Shown here in pieces: positions 63,031 to 64,000 of a stretch of DNA of 64,000 bases. This DNA is from Vicia villosa (taxonomy: Eukaryota > Streptophyta > Magnoliopsida > Fabales > Fabaceae): positions 496,001-560,000 of the forward strand of contig NW_026705489.1 of the NCBI RefSeq assembly GCF_029867415.1. The letters are read 5' to 3'. Position numbers and translations under genes: made by a program. Position 1 is the first letter of the stretch; the number at the start of each line of letters is the position of its first letter. A model generated the notes under the pieces. It was not told where the DNA came from. It did not search any database and worked only from the letters and a program-made list of their open reading frames with translations.

Positions 63031-63742
63031 TTAAAATGATTAAAATGGAGTGATAGGAAGTTTCCTATCAAAACTACAAAACTAGGGTTTCAATAATAAA
63101 AGGGAAAGAACATTAAAATGACTAAATAAAATAAAATAATAAAATATAATTTTTAATTTCATTGATTGATTCCAAATATGTTTATGAGACTACATTATAT
63201 AATACTCTTAATGGATAAAAAACTTAAAAGCCCAGCAACTATTAAAAGCTCAAATACAAATAGAGTCCAATAGCAATACTAATAACTAAAAATATAAACT
63301 AGAACTCTATTATACCTCCTCTATCATTGTTGTCGGGTTAACTTGAACTTTATCTTCAAGGTTCTAAAAGTACTTTTGATATCCCAAATTCTTTTAATGA
63401 GAATTAGAATCATGTCTAAGGGAGAGATTAATGCACATAGACAGTATTTCAAAAGAAATTTATATGTGAGGCCTTGCCTTTTGCCTTCACGTGCTAGCAC
63501 AAATTATGAGAAAGAAAAACATGTTGTTTTGGCGGTATTACAATACAGTGGATGGTTTTGGTGGGATATGATATTGGTAGGGGTGTTTGAAGAGATATAT
63601 GAGAGATAAAATGGATTTTAAAATTTTCTAAAAAAGATATTTTGAAATTTTAAGGAAAAAAAATTAGTTTTCAATTGAAAGTGAGAAAGCTGGATATGGC
63701 AAAAGTGGCAACGGTTAGCTCTGACTCTCATATATGTGAAAG
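63031..63742. other. Intergenic, no gene seen
   Basis: One 88-codon frame (63343-63609) has no recognisable domain. Confidence 0.35.
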
Positions 63743-64000
63743 TAGGGGTGTTTGAGATCCGGTTTAGATCAATTTTAAAACAAAAACTCATCCGATCTAG
63801 AAATAAATTTACTTGTGATTCAATTTGATTTTGGATGATTTATTAAAAAAACGATTTGATTCGATCCAATTTAATGCGGTTTAAAATGAATCGATTTTTA
63901 GATAATCAAATTATAAATTATATTTTTATTAATATTATAAAAATATTAAGAAATCATATATTTGATATAATATAAAATATAATATATTAATAGTTAGTAT
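63743..64000. mobile_element. hAT-like MITE, left end, cut by the window edge
   Basis: Begins TAGGGGTGTTTGAGATCCGG, resembling the terminus of the complete MITE at 24142-24518. Phrases of the gatccggttt kind follow. The other end lies beyond the window. Confidence 0.5.

Noticed and set aside
63343..63609. 88-codon ORF near the right edge
   Set aside because: No recognisable motif or splice context.

Overview
The window is plant nuclear DNA: AT-rich, with intron-containing genes on both strands and a heavy load of Ty1-copia and Ty3-like LTR elements, L1- and RTE-type LINEs, a Helitron-like element and MITEs. The gene families (DUF26 receptor kinases, a PLS-class PPR protein, an OMA1-type protease, a plant mobile domain gene) and the repeat style point to a dicot, most likely a legume of the clover/medick/pea group. 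The species is inferred, not proven.

Layout. 0-2.3 kb: LINE RNase H remnants and a MITE. 3.06-17.4 kb: a tandem segmental duplication. Each copy carries two exon-like modules on + and a cysteine-rich receptor-like kinase (CRK) on -. Copy A keeps only the membrane and kinase exons (5361-7006). Copy B is a complete seven-exon gene (15726-19132) whose ectodomain has four DUF26 repeats instead of two. Between them is an intronless PPR gene (7046-8716) bounded by a perfect 48-bp inverted repeat. A young copia element (9657-14432) with identical 117-bp LTRs and one long open frame sits inside copy B.

19.6-25.1 kb: two abutting MITEs, an RTE LINE tail, a decayed L1 LINE whose zinc-binding segment has become a 6 x 143 bp tandem array, a hAT-type MITE and a SINE-like head. 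26.4-32.9 kb: a Helitron-like element carrying internal duplications and a 5'-truncated LINE with a 16-bp target duplication. 33.2-34.4 kb: copia RT scraps and a GC-rich island.

34.37-49.32 kb: a plant mobile domain (PMD) pseudogene split by a 13.7-kb array of an LTR retroelement (LTR-internal-LTR-internal-LTR-partial internal, period 5422 bp). 49.4-50.9 kb: MITEs and an (AT)n tract. 51.64-58.66 kb: a three-exon OMA1-like mitochondrial metalloprotease gene on -, its second intron expanded by a copia element that lacks integrase. 58.7-64 kb: intergenic DNA with a small TIR element, a GTCGAC-rich repeat, weak tandem repeats and a truncated hAT-like MITE.

The host genes with clear coding potential are the complete CRK, the PPR gene and the OMA1 gene. 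The truncated CRK is open but has lost its first exon. They share no obvious pathway. Most of the window's interest lies in how repeats have broken, duplicated or reshaped host genes.
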